A stretch of DNA of 40,327 nucleotides. Source: Ruminiclostridium sp. GTDB taxonomy: Bacteria; Bacillota; Clostridia; Oscillospirales; Ruminococcaceae. The first letter of the stretch is position 1. The number at the start of each line of letters is the position of its first letter. Below, in pieces: positions 8,526 through 16,281 of the stretch. Below the pieces are notes generated by a model that did not search any database, had not been told where the DNA came from, and saw only the letters and a list, made by a program, of their open reading frames with translations. The DNA is taken from positions 1 through 40,327 of the forward strand of contig JAGAWN010000171.1 in NCBI GenBank assembly GCA_017941355.1, given 5' to 3'. Made by a program: the position numbers and the translations under genes.

Positions 8526-9221
8526 ATGAGAAACTATGGATTGAATCGTTCGTCAATGAGCCGCTACATGAGCCGCAGCAGCTTTAAGCGCAGCTCTATC
8601 GGCAGAAGAAATACCTATAAGGTCAGCAACAGCACATTCAAGTCATATCTTGCGGAGGCAAAGAAGATAGCCGAGGAGATCGAGACTGAAAAAAGTTCCG
8701 ACACATCACAAACGGCGCGCACAAAGGCAAAAACATATTCTGCGACCGGGAGCAGCTTCAATAACGGTATAAAGGAAATGTCGGAGCGCACCGGGAACAT
8801 CAACTCCATTCTTAGCAAGGACGAGCCCGAGCTTGAAAAAGCCTACGACGAGGCGGTAAAGTTCGCAGACGGTTATAACGATATGCTGTCGGCTGTACAC
8901 GGAGCGTCCGGCAGTTCGATAGCGTCCAAAGCACGGTATATCACCGACCTTACGAACATTTTCTCCCGTGCTCTCGGTAATATTGGTATCAGCATGGATA
9001 AATACGGTAATCTATGTGTTGACAAAGAGAAGTTCCTTAATGCAGATATAAAGGATATTGAGAAAATATTTGACGGGAAAACCTCGTTTGCGAGTCTTAT
9101 AAAGGAACAGACCGACAGCATTTCCGTCCTGTCCGCAATGAGCGCGGAAACATATTCCGGCAGCGGTACATCAGCTTATACATCTGCAATGAGCGGCTCG
9201 ATATTCAGCAAGCTGCTTTGA
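8526..9221 (+). CDS. FliD-like protein in a sigma operon
   Basis: The 231-residue product starts at an ATG preceded by AAAGGAAG, 15 nt after the partner gene, so it is the third gene of the plus-strand sigma operon. It has no signal peptide or membrane helix. The N-terminus is rich in Ser, Arg and Tyr; residues about 85-200 (an ELEKAYDEAVKFADGYNDML helix, then a GNIGISMDKYGNLCVDKEKF turn and an IEKIFDG stretch) follow the pattern of the FliD_C end of flagellar filament caps, where an IGI..DK.G.L..D..K motif and a helix recur. No flagellar genes are seen, and the protein is much shorter than a FliD. It may be a repurposed FliD-like domain. A family 1 terminator follows. Confidence 0.75.
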   Translation: MRNYGLNRSSMSRYMSRSSFKRSSIGRRNTYKVSNSTFKSYLAEAKKIAEEIETEKSSDTSQTARTKAKTYSATGSSFNNGIKEMSERTGNINSILSKDEPELEKAYDEAVKFADGYNDMLSAVHGASGSSIASKARYITDLTNIFSRALGNIGISMDKYGNLCVDKEKFLNADIKDIEKIFDGKTSFASLIKEQTDSISVLSAMSAETYSGSGTSAYTSAMSGSIFSKLL

Positions 9222-9255
9222 ATGGTTTGCCTATATTTTAAAATGTGATAAGTAC

Positions 9256-9283
9256 AAGCGCACGAGCCGAAGCCCGTGCGCTT
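9256..9283. terminator. Shared terminator between convergent operons (family 1 hairpin)
   Basis: The arms AAGCGCACG and CGTGCGCTT pair perfectly across a 10-nt AGCCGAAGCC loop. The plus strand continues ATTTTA, ending the FliD-like gene. The hairpin also serves the minus-strand gene ending at 9308. Confidence 0.8.
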
Positions 9284-9307
9284 ATTTTACGGCTGTTCCG
9301 AAATTTC

Positions 9308-11584
9308 TCAATTGTACTGTGATGGGGAGAGGGCAGCGTGTCCGTTTTCTCCAATATGATATTCCAATATGAGTCCGTCAGGCTGAGTGCAGTATATACC
9401 GTCATCTCCCGGAGAGATACCGGTGCTGTCTTTCACAATAACTTCAAGATAGTCTCCGTCAGCCTCCACGCGCCGCAGTATCGGATCTCCGTCATATAAA
9501 TAGAATGAAGTCAGATAACTCCTGTCAAATTCACTTTCCCACAGCGGCAGCCCGACAGCTATAAGTATCCTGCGGTTTTCAAGGTTGAACAGCTTTACGA
9601 GCGGCTCCCGCACAGCGGTACAGCTATACCCACCATTCAGACCGACCATTCCGCTTGCGAGCGGACATGAAGCCTTTATTTCGCCGTCAGGAGCGCGAAG
9701 CGCAACCACAGCAGACTGAAAAGAAAGAGATTCTCCCACTCTCAAAACATCTTTCAGTTCCAGCTCGGGTAACAAGCCCTCATAGTAGTCGAGAGTGGCT
9801 CCAGTGTATGTTTTTGTCTTCGCTTCCTCATATACTTCTTCAAGCGGTCTGTGAGTCGTTCTGCATATACCGTTTTCATCAACGGTGAACGACACAGCAA
9901 AGTACTGCTCTTTCGGTTCGTAAGCCGCGTCGTCTATGTGCTCGTTTATGTATGTTTCGTAGGCAGCCTTTTCATAGTATCTTATACCAAGCGTAAGAGA
10001 GGTTATACCGTCTCCGCCGAGATAATAAACTTTCGACGCGCCAAGAGCCTTTGTACCCGATATTACCCACTCCGTTCCGTTCTCGTCGGTGAAATATCCT
10101 TTTCCTTCAAAACCTCCGGGAATTGTATAATAGGTCTCTTCCGCAAATCTCGGACGGATATTGCTCTGCTCACCGCCGGAAATCAGTCTGAGCAGTCCCC
10201 AGACACCGATCTCTCCCGTTTGCAGCTCACGATCATAAAGCTCGTCGTTAATGCGATTATATCGGATAGCCGGGTCAACGCCAAAGCACTGTACCGTATC
10301 GGTAAAATAATCAGTATTACTGTCGGTTCTGTTCCACCAGCCCTTATACAAAACGCGCGGGTCGTCTTTTCTTATGATAAGGCACTCGGGTACACCGCCG
10401 GACATATACGGCATAACATAAGCCTCATCATTTTCGAATATTCCGAACGGGTATATCCAGTTTTCAAATGTGAACATATCCTTTGAGTATGTCAGAATAA
10501 TGTTTTGATCGGCATTATTGCCTTCTGCGGGCTCCCATTCGCCATAAAATACATCTTCAAATATGCCGAATGTTTTTTCGGAAAACGAATAGCCGTTATC
10601 TGCAATATTTACCGCAAGTGTATCGGCTCCATACGAACTATTTACATAGGTAGAAAGTTTCACCTTGAACGCTGACCAAGCCTCATCCGTAAGTCCGAGC
10701 TCATTATATGAGGACATTTTATGGTTCAGTTCGGCTGTGGGTATACCCGCCGCTTTGTAGTCCTCGATTGTGTGGTAGTAGAGCCACTTCGGGGAGAACA
10801 CATTCTCGCCTACAATTATACAGTATTCCGAAGCGAAAGTCTCGTCTATCGTTTTCCTGTCGCCGGACTGAATGGCAGCAAGCTCTTCGATGGTATATAT
10901 AATATCATTGAAGTCCTCACGCGTGCGATAATACTCGTTATTCTTCTCTATTGCGCGACATACTTCGTCAACGGAAACATCGAGCTCCTTCATCCACCAG
11001 TAAAGGTTCATAATACCGTCATTTCCGTCAAGAGTATATGGAGTTTCACAGCGTGTCTCGGACAGCTTGTTCATAAGTTCGAGATCCTTATCATTGTCGG
11101 ATAATTCCAATAATTTGTTTGATATTGTAGTAAATTTATTAGTCCACAGATCGTGAAAAATGCTGTTATATCTTGAATCGTAATGTTCAAACGGAAGAGG
11201 CATAGAAGTGTCTGTTATCTGCCCGAAGCAGTCAACAATATCTGGTTCTGCTGTGTCCGGAGAGGTAGTGTCATTAGTAACAGTCGTGACAATACCCGGT
11301 CTGTCCGGCTCTCTCACCGCGATCTTATCCCAGTTTTTCCAAAGCAGGAATACTCCCGTGCCAATAATGGCAATTGCGGCAGCCGCACCAAGAATTCGAG
11401 TTATCCAGTATATACGGATGTCTCTCTTCGTTAACTGTATCTCTGGCTCATAGGGCGTAACAGCGATAATATTACCGTGTTCAGACGTGTCAGGCGCTTC
11501 CGGAAAGACGGGCGCAGCTTTTGCAATAAGGTCGGCACCTATGTCACCGAGGGCTTTCATAAGCCTGTCAGAACGTTCATTCAT
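9308..11584 (-). CDS. Large membrane partner (putative anti-sigma), group A
   Basis: The 758-residue product has a cytosolic N-terminus (1-63) ending in TKRDIRIYWITRILG, one helix (about 64-82), a WKNWDKIAV juxtamembrane motif shared with the 35940-36713 partner, a Thr-rich linker and a bipartite ectodomain. Ectodomain part 1 (ITDTSMPLPF, WLYYHTIEDYK, then LGLTDEAW) matches the 21149-23572 partner. Part 2 (ILTYSKDMFTFE, EDPRVLYKG-like, then THRPLEEVYEE) matches both that partner and the lipoprotein at 16282-18513. No zinc finger is seen. Its ATG overlaps the sigma stop (ATGA) with AGGAGGG upstream. It probably sequesters the group A sigma factor at 11581-12141 until the ectodomain senses a signal. 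Confidence 0.8.
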   Translation of the reverse strand: MNERSDRLMKALGDIGADLIAKAAPVFPEAPDTSEHGNIIAVTPYEPEIQLTKRDIRIYWITRILGAAAAIAIIGTGVFLLWKNWDKIAVREPDRPGIVTTVTNDTTSPDTAEPDIVDCFGQITDTSMPLPFEHYDSRYNSIFHDLWTNKFTTISNKLLELSDNDKDLELMNKLSETRCETPYTLDGNDGIMNLYWWMKELDVSVDEVCRAIEKNNEYYRTREDFNDIIYTIEELAAIQSGDRKTIDETFASEYCIIVGENVFSPKWLYYHTIEDYKAAGIPTAELNHKMSSYNELGLTDEAWSAFKVKLSTYVNSSYGADTLAVNIADNGYSFSEKTFGIFEDVFYGEWEPAEGNNADQNIILTYSKDMFTFENWIYPFGIFENDEAYVMPYMSGGVPECLIIRKDDPRVLYKGWWNRTDSNTDYFTDTVQCFGVDPAIRYNRINDELYDRELQTGEIGVWGLLRLISGGEQSNIRPRFAEETYYTIPGGFEGKGYFTDENGTEWVISGTKALGASKVYYLGGDGITSLTLGIRYYEKAAYETYINEHIDDAAYEPKEQYFAVSFTVDENGICRTTHRPLEEVYEEAKTKTYTGATLDYYEGLLPELELKDVLRVGESLSFQSAVVALRAPDGEIKASCPLASGMVGLNGGYSCTAVREPLVKLFNLENRRILIAVGLPLWESEFDRSYLTSFYLYDGDPILRRVEADGDYLEVIVKDSTGISPGDDGIYCTQPDGLILEYHIGENGHAALSPSQYN

Positions 11585-12141
11585 ATCTGCACACCCTCCT
11601 TTTCCAGATATTCCCGCAGCTTCTCCCGCGTGCGGTGCAGCGACATTTTTACTTTGCTTTCGCCCAAGTGCATTTCGGCAGCTATCTCCGGGACGGTTCG
11701 CAAATACCAGTAGCGTTTCAGAAAAATAAGTTGCTTTTCGCGGTCGAAAGAACGGAGAAACCTGTCAAGAAGTATGGAAAGCTCCTTGTCATCTACGCTC
11801 TTTTCAACATTCTCCGACGAAGGCAGGCTCTCCGACAGCTCATCATAAGCGGCGGCGAAGTATCTGCCGCCGCGCTTCTTCGCGTTCATACGTTCAAGCA
11901 TATTAAGCGCGATATTTCTCGCAATGCGGGATATGAAAGCACGGAACCGGTCGGGGCGCTGCGGAGGTATAAGCTCCCAAAGCCGCATATATGTATCGTT
12001 CACGCACTCCTCGCTGTCCTCACGGTTTCCGAGGATACCAAGCGTCATCGCGCGGCAGAACGCCCCGTGCTTTTTATCGGTCTCGGTTATAGCGTCTTCC
12101 GAGCGCGCAAAATACAGCTCTATTATTTCGGAGTCCTTCAC
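11581..12141 (-). CDS. Group A ECF sigma factor
   Basis: The 186-residue product shows the group A signature (SEDAITETDKKHG at about residues 14-26), region 2.2 (NREDSEECVNDTYMRLWELI) and region 4 ending in GESKVKMSLHRTREKLREYL. A GTG start at 12141 follows GGAGGGAGAGGC; the longer ATG-led frame would run across the promoter and lacks a ribosome site. The stop overlaps the partner start as ATGA, giving tight coupling. Sister sigma genes of the same group start at 24129, 26793 and 37270. Confidence 0.93.
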   Translation of the reverse strand: MKDSEIIELYFARSEDAITETDKKHGAFCRAMTLGILGNREDSEECVNDTYMRLWELIPPQRPDRFRAFISRIARNIALNMLERMNAKKRGGRYFAAAYDELSESLPSSENVEKSVDDKELSILLDRFLRSFDREKQLIFLKRYWYLRTVPEIAAEMHLGESKVKMSLHRTREKLREYLEKEGVQI

Positions 12142-12167
12142 GCCTCTCCCTCCTTTTTTTGCAATCT

Positions 12168-12203
12168 GATATATATGACAGGAAACGACAGCCAATCGTC
12201 ACG
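12168..12203 (-). promoter_or_regulatory. ECF-type promoter, group A
   Basis: Reading the minus strand, CGTGAC is followed by an 18-nt gap and GTCATATATATC. An AT-rich tract (AAAATTTAAAATTAA) stands directly before the -35, as at most sigma promoters in the window. Confidence 0.55.
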
Positions 12204-12254
12204 TTAATTTTAAATTTTCTGTGAATATTATATCTCATATTTCGGAAAAATGCA

Positions 12255-12286
12255 ACAAGCGCACGAGCCGAAGTCCGTGCGCTTGT
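12255..12286 (-). terminator. Terminator (family 1 hairpin)
   Basis: On the minus strand ACAAGCGCACG and CGTGCGCTTGT form an 11-bp stem, followed by TGCATTTTT. It lies 2 nt beyond the stop of the 12289-13398 gene. Confidence 0.8.
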
Positions 12287-12288
12287 CT

Positions 12289-13398
12289 TTATTCTTCAAT
12301 TATCATCGAATCATCAAGCTCGACAGTCAGATCGCCTACCTGCACCGAAGCTATATCGAAGGGGTCGATCATATAGAATTCCTGTTTAAGCTGCCACGAG
12401 CAATAGAAGGTGCCGTCCTCATTTACATCGTAATGTCCAGTGCCTCCGGTCGTCGCAATTACGGTGCCGTCGTTCATTGTGAAAAAAACAGGCGGACTTG
12501 CGAGATGAACGCTGTTAATATCCGTCATATCCTTGTACAGATTAAAATCAAACTCAATGAAAACACCGGTCGGAGAAACAGTAATGTTCCTTAGATGCGA
12601 CTCCTTATATCCTCCGAGGTTGGCGGTCTTATCAAGAAAATATGTCCTGTGCAGATCGCTTATATCGGGTATCTCTATGGTGAATTCTCCTATGGGCGGA
12701 TAGGACATGAAGCCTGTGTTGTCTGTATACTGCTTCCCGACGGTTATCGTCGCGGTCTTCATATCGTCCGGGAAAGTGAGATTTGTGCTTATCAGGTCAT
12801 TATACCTATCCGGTTCCCAGTCACCACCGCTGAGCCAGCCGGTAAAAAGCTCGTTACCGTCGTTATCCTTACAGTAATACCAAAACTGAGAACGGGTATT
12901 GCTGTCGGTGTGATCCATATACCCACTGTTGTCGATGACGGTTAGCTTTATCATCAGATTGTAGCCGTCATACAGAACACCGTGAACAATAAGAGTATAA
13001 TCTTCTGTCTCAAAAGTCTTTTCCACGGGTATGGTTATCATGTCAAGTAGCTCGAGCTCACGGTCTGTCATTTCGTGGTACATTCCCACTCCCTCGGGAT
13101 ATGTGACCGTCCCTTCGTACATAAAGGGCTCCTGCTCCTTTCCCGTCCAATTATCATTTACCTCTGCGAACTCCCGTCTGTTCCGTGAATAATCGCTAAC
13201 CAGAAGCGACTTGAAATCCCAGTTGCACGCAGCTCCGACAGAAACAAAACAAACGCTCAAAGCAGCAATTATAACAACCAATATCGTTACTGCTTTATTG
13301 ATATGCCTTTTATATTTTTTAGTGCTTGCTGCGGCTATTACGCTTTCTGCAGTGACTCCTGTATGCAGCCTGTCAAATTGTTCGTTATATATACTCAT
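12289..13398 (-). CDS. DUF4179-like membrane partner (putative anti-sigma), group B
   Basis: The 369-residue product has a cytosolic N-terminus of about 35 residues, one helix (about 36-57) and an ectodomain with EDYTLIVHGVLYDGYNLMIK and NITVSPTGVFIEFDFN strands. The same two strands, in the same order, occur in the plus-strand partner at 7443-8510 and recall DUF4179/DUF5643-type regulators. The ATG at 13398 is preceded by GGAGGAGCGAAT; the GTG/ATG further upstream lacks a site. It starts 14 nt after the sigma stop. It lacks the GGLKGPDVQG motif of the other three group B partners and so is the outlier of the group. Confidence 0.8.
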   Translation of the reverse strand: MSIYNEQFDRLHTGVTAESVIAAASTKKYKRHINKAVTILVVIIAALSVCFVSVGAACNWDFKSLLVSDYSRNRREFAEVNDNWTGKEQEPFMYEGTVTYPEGVGMYHEMTDRELELLDMITIPVEKTFETEDYTLIVHGVLYDGYNLMIKLTVIDNSGYMDHTDSNTRSQFWYYCKDNDGNELFTGWLSGGDWEPDRYNDLISTNLTFPDDMKTATITVGKQYTDNTGFMSYPPIGEFTIEIPDISDLHRTYFLDKTANLGGYKESHLRNITVSPTGVFIEFDFNLYKDMTDINSVHLASPPVFFTMNDGTVIATTGGTGHYDVNEDGTFYCSWQLKQEFYMIDPFDIASVQVGDLTVELDDSMIIEE

Positions 13399-13412
13399 AT
13401 TCGCTCCTCCGT

Positions 13413-13880
13413 TCATTCAAGGTATTTTTTCAGCATTTCCCGCCCGCGCTGAAGCCGTGATGTTATCGCAGAAACGCTTAAATGAAGCATCTTCGCTATC
13501 TGCTCGGCCGTAAATCCTTCATAGTAGTAAAGATGAATAACAATTCTGTAAGCCGGGCGGAGCTTTTGCAAAGCGTCCCGAAGCGAGATAAGCTCGTCGT
13601 GGTCGCTGGGCTCCTTTGCGGGCTCGTTCTCTGGCAGCTCCGAACGGCGGCTGTGCCACCAGAACCGTGTATGATTGTGACAGCAGTTTATTGTGACTCG
13701 TATAAGCCATGCTTTTTTACCTTCCTCGCCGTCAAATTCCTTGCCGAGACGGTAATACTTGATGAAGGTATCCTGCACAATGTCATCGCATACGGACATA
13801 TCGCCGGTGCAGCTATAAGCAAGTCGGAACAGCATATCGCCGAATTTCTTCACATCTTCGGTAAATTCAGCGTCATTCAC
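13413..13880 (-). CDS. Group B ECF sigma factor
   Basis: The 155-residue product carries region 2 (MSVCDDIVQDTFIKYYRLGK, then AWLIRVTINCCHNHTR) and region 4 (YYYEGFTAEQIAKMLHLSVS, then SRLQRGREMLKKYL). The GTG at 13880 follows GAGGTGGTAAA. Its closest relatives by motif are the sigma genes at 16074, 20910 and 31188, though it has IVQDTFIKYYRL where they have AQDVFLKLYTY. The promoter at 13911-13947 shares its -10 box with the 20910 gene. Confidence 0.92.
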   Translation of the reverse strand: MNDAEFTEDVKKFGDMLFRLAYSCTGDMSVCDDIVQDTFIKYYRLGKEFDGEEGKKAWLIRVTINCCHNHTRFWWHSRRSELPENEPAKEPSDHDELISLRDALQKLRPAYRIVIHLYYYEGFTAEQIAKMLHLSVSAITSRLQRGREMLKKYLE

Positions 13881-13910
13881 TTTACCACCTCTTTTCTTTT
13901 GGAACGCGTT

Positions 13911-13947
13911 CTGTATATAAAACAATTCTGACGGGAGTTTTGTCGCA
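13911..13947 (-). promoter_or_regulatory. Group B sigma promoter
   Basis: On the minus strand TGCGAC is followed by 18 nt and GTTTTATATACAG. The stretch AATTGTTTTATATACAGAACGCG is nearly repeated before the sigma gene at 20910 (AATTGTATTATATACAGAAAGCG). Confidence 0.55.
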
Positions 13948-14004
13948 AAATTTTAAAAATTTCTCAAATGTATTATAAAGCAATTTGCCGGAACAAGCAA
14001 TACA

Positions 14005-14032
14005 CCCGTACCGCTTGTTCAGCGATACGGGG
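14005..14032 (-). terminator. Terminator (family 2 hairpin)
   Basis: On the minus strand CCCGTATCGCT pairs with AGCGGTACGGG (one G-U) around a 6-nt loop, just beyond the stop at 14040. The wobble pair forms only on this strand. The same stem occurs at 18708-18738 and, with changes, at 28642-28674. Confidence 0.75.
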
Positions 14033-14039
14033 TATTCTG

Positions 14040-15587
14040 TCAGCCTTCATTTATCAGTTTGTGCAGCTCCGCGAGCTTTTCTTCAAGCTCGCTTATATTT
14101 CCTTCATAGAGGCTTATTGCGTTCTCTGTCGCAGTAAGTTTTTCATTCAGCCTGTCAAGCTCGCTTTCCAGGTCTTTCTGTTGGATCTCCAGATCAGCTT
14201 TGTTCTGCACGAGAGCTCTGTGCTCATCTGACTCCTCGCCGCTCGTGTCGGCTTTTATGACCTCGTCGAGTTTTTCGATATCCCGCTTTACGGCATCGAG
14301 ACCTCCCTCTGTTGCCAAGATCCATGCGGACAGCGTTTCCTTATCACGCATCATCGCATCGCGGATACCGATATCGGTGTCGAGCATATCGGACACATTG
14401 CGTATCTCCTTCTCGAGCGGGTCGGCAGGAGCCGTGGTGTCCGCGTCACTCGCGGGGACCGCGGTGTTTGTCTCCGTCACGGTAGTCAGTGGAGCGGTGG
14501 TTATCGCTGTCGCAGTTGTAAATTCCGCGGGCTTTTCCGTTATCTCGAACATCTTGCCGTTTATCTCAAACGCTTTCATTTTCGACAGGTCGAGCTGCGG
14601 GTCTGCGGATATATAATAATATTCAACGACCTCGCTCTTATCCGGGCTGACCACGGAGCTCACAAGGGTACCCTCCAGCTCCGCCGTTGTTCCGTCGGCA
14701 GATACCGCGATCACAACGGGGTTGTCTGTCTTGAAATCGTAATCCTCAAATCCGACCCTTATATTGAGCACCTGCGGAGAGAGCCAGAGATATACAAGCT
14801 CTGTGCCGTCTCCGAGCTCATCGTTTTCATACGGTATGTCCTGCGAGATAAGGCTGTCGCGCTCCTTGTGCACCGTTACGATAAGGTCGGTCACACGCTC
14901 GATGTTCCTTTCGTTGCTGTATGAGCAGGGATAAAAGTCAAAGCTGTCACCCGTGACCATGGCGTATTGTCTGACAAAGGTGACCTTTTTCGTTTTGTCG
15001 TCGGTTTCCTCTCTCAAAACGCCTACGATCCCCGCTGTCGGTGATTTGTCTTTAAAACCGTCGGATCTGGTGGGTTCAAGAACAAATGAGCTGTTTCCCG
15101 TTTCCCCGCTCCATGTCTCCGTCACATCATATCTGATGAACTGCCCGTCGTAAGCCGCGAAATCCACCGTCGCGGTCATATCGGAGAATGTGAATGTCTT
15201 TCCCGCAAGCTCCGATATGTCTATTCTTTCGACCGTCTGTGCAGCCTCCGCCGTATAAGCCGAATTACCGCCGCTCGCCGCACCGCCCTGAACATCGGGG
15301 CCTTTAAGCCCGCCGTGCTCGGCGAGGAATTTCATGCCGAACACAGCTCCGGCAAGCACCGCAGCACCTCCCGCAATGCCCGCTATTACTTTGATCACCG
15401 TGTAAGACTTTTTCGGCTCGGTATATTCGGGATATTCCTCCGAATACCCTGACTTTCTTATGCTATTATTTTTTTTCATTTTTTCAGCCCTTTCCAATAC
15501 ATTGTTAAATGCAGTTTCGTGGTCGGGACAGGAACATTTTCTATCAATATTTGAAAAATTGCTGTCAAAGAACTCCTTTATTTCCAT
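14040..15587 (-). CDS. Group B membrane partner with a coiled-coil ectodomain
   Basis: The 515-residue product has a cytosolic N-terminus (1-63) with EKMKKNNSIRK and YPEYTEPKKS, one helix (about 64-87), then the HGGLKGPDVQG motif (about 91-101) shared with the 18752 and 29144 partners. The middle ectodomain is beta-rich with ELVYLWLSPQVLNIRVGFED. After a Thr-rich linker (about 355-390), roughly 120 residues of heptad-like Glu/Lys/Leu sequence form a long coiled coil to the C-terminus. This coiled coil is absent from its paralogues. A CSCPDH cluster (residues 18-23) is present but does not match the zf-HC2 signature. The ATG at 15587 follows AAAGGGGATG, 4 nt after the sigma stop. Anti-sigma role is inferred from pairing. 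Confidence 0.8.
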   Translation of the reverse strand: MEIKEFFDSNFSNIDRKCSCPDHETAFNNVLERAEKMKKNNSIRKSGYSEEYPEYTEPKKSYTVIKVIAGIAGGAAVLAGAVFGMKFLAEHGGLKGPDVQGGAASGGNSAYTAEAAQTVERIDISELAGKTFTFSDMTATVDFAAYDGQFIRYDVTETWSGETGNSSFVLEPTRSDGFKDKSPTAGIVGVLREETDDKTKKVTFVRQYAMVTGDSFDFYPCSYSNERNIERVTDLIVTVHKERDSLISQDIPYENDELGDGTELVYLWLSPQVLNIRVGFEDYDFKTDNPVVIAVSADGTTAELEGTLVSSVVSPDKSEVVEYYYISADPQLDLSKMKAFEINGKMFEITEKPAEFTTATAITTAPLTTVTETNTAVPASDADTTAPADPLEKEIRNVSDMLDTDIGIRDAMMRDKETLSAWILATEGGLDAVKRDIEKLDEVIKADTSGEESDEHRALVQNKADLEIQQKDLESELDRLNEKLTATENAISLYEGNISELEEKLAELHKLINEG

Positions 15588-15591
15588 AATA

Positions 15592-16074
15592 TCATCCCCT
15601 TTCGTTTTCCAACAGCTTTTTCAGCTTATTTTTACCGCGCAGTAAGCGTGAACGCACAGCCACTTCGGTCACTCCAGTTATTTCCGCGATCTCGGTCACA
15701 GAATAACCCTCGTAATAATGCAGATAAAGCGCGATACGGTTTTTCTTGCTTATCTTTTTCATAAACCTTGCAAGCCCGCTGCCGCTGTGTCCCGCGAACG
15801 GGTCGTATGACTTTCCGGAGGCGGCTTCAAGCGGCCGCGAGTTACGATTCCAATGAGAACGGAGCATATCTGTGCTTTTGTTGATCGCGCATCGAAGCAG
15901 CCATGCTTTAACATGCTCGTCATCGTTGAAACTCCCTGCATATGTATAGAGCTTCAGAAAAACCTCCTGAGCGATATCATAAGCGTCGCTCGGGTTCCTG
16001 CAGCAGCACAGAGCTGTACCGTAAACATTGGAATAGTACAGCCGCATATAACGGTCAAGCTCACTGTCGGTCAT
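15592..16074 (-). CDS. Group B ECF sigma factor
   Basis: The 160-residue product starts MTDSELDRYMRLYYSN. Region 2 carries AYDIAQEVFLKLYTYAGSFN and an AWLLRCAINKSTDMLRSHW helix; region 4 carries YYEGYSVTEIAEITGVTEVA and SRLLRGKNKLKKLL. The ATG at 16074 sits after AAGGATAGGA; the frame extends farther upstream but through the promoter. It is very close in motif to the sigma genes at 20910 and 31188, suggesting recent duplication of the whole pair. Confidence 0.93.
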   Translation of the reverse strand: MTDSELDRYMRLYYSNVYGTALCCCRNPSDAYDIAQEVFLKLYTYAGSFNDDEHVKAWLLRCAINKSTDMLRSHWNRNSRPLEAASGKSYDPFAGHSGSGLARFMKKISKKNRIALYLHYYEGYSVTEIAEITGVTEVAVRSRLLRGKNKLKKLLENERG

Positions 16075-16112
16075 TCCTATCCTTCTTTCTTTCCTGATCT
16101 GAAAGGCACCTT

Positions 16113-16149
16113 CAATAATAACACGATTGAGACTTCTATAATTCGGCAC
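16113..16149 (-). promoter_or_regulatory. Group B sigma promoter
   Basis: On the minus strand TGCCGA lies 18 nt before GTGTTATTATTGAAGGTGCC. CAATCGTGTTATTATTGAAGG parallels the GAATCGTATAGTATGCGAAAGG box before the sigma gene at 31188. Confidence 0.45.
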
Positions 16150-16215
16150 TTTTTTAAAATTATTTCAATTTCGGCAATATTAACAACATTATACATCACT
16201 TTTACCACAAAAGCA

Positions 16216-16247
16216 ACAAGCGCACGAGCCGAAACCCGTGCGCTTGT
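16216..16247 (-). terminator. Terminator (family 1 hairpin)
   Basis: On the minus strand ACAAGCGCACG/CGTGCGCTTGT, loop GGTTTCGGCT, tail TGCTTTTG. It lies about 35 nt beyond the stop of the lipoprotein gene at 16282. Confidence 0.78.
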
Positions 16248-16281
16248 CAATTATAAATGCTTGTAGGGGGCATTTATTATT

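Noticed and set aside
9851..10486. 211-residue frame on the plus strand
   Set aside because: It lies entirely within the coding sequence of 9308-11584 on the other strand, with no ribosome site or recognisable motif.
14040..15587. Zinc-finger call for the CSCPDH cluster at residues 18-23
   Set aside because: The order CxCxxH is not HxxxCxxC, and the paralogues lack the cysteines.
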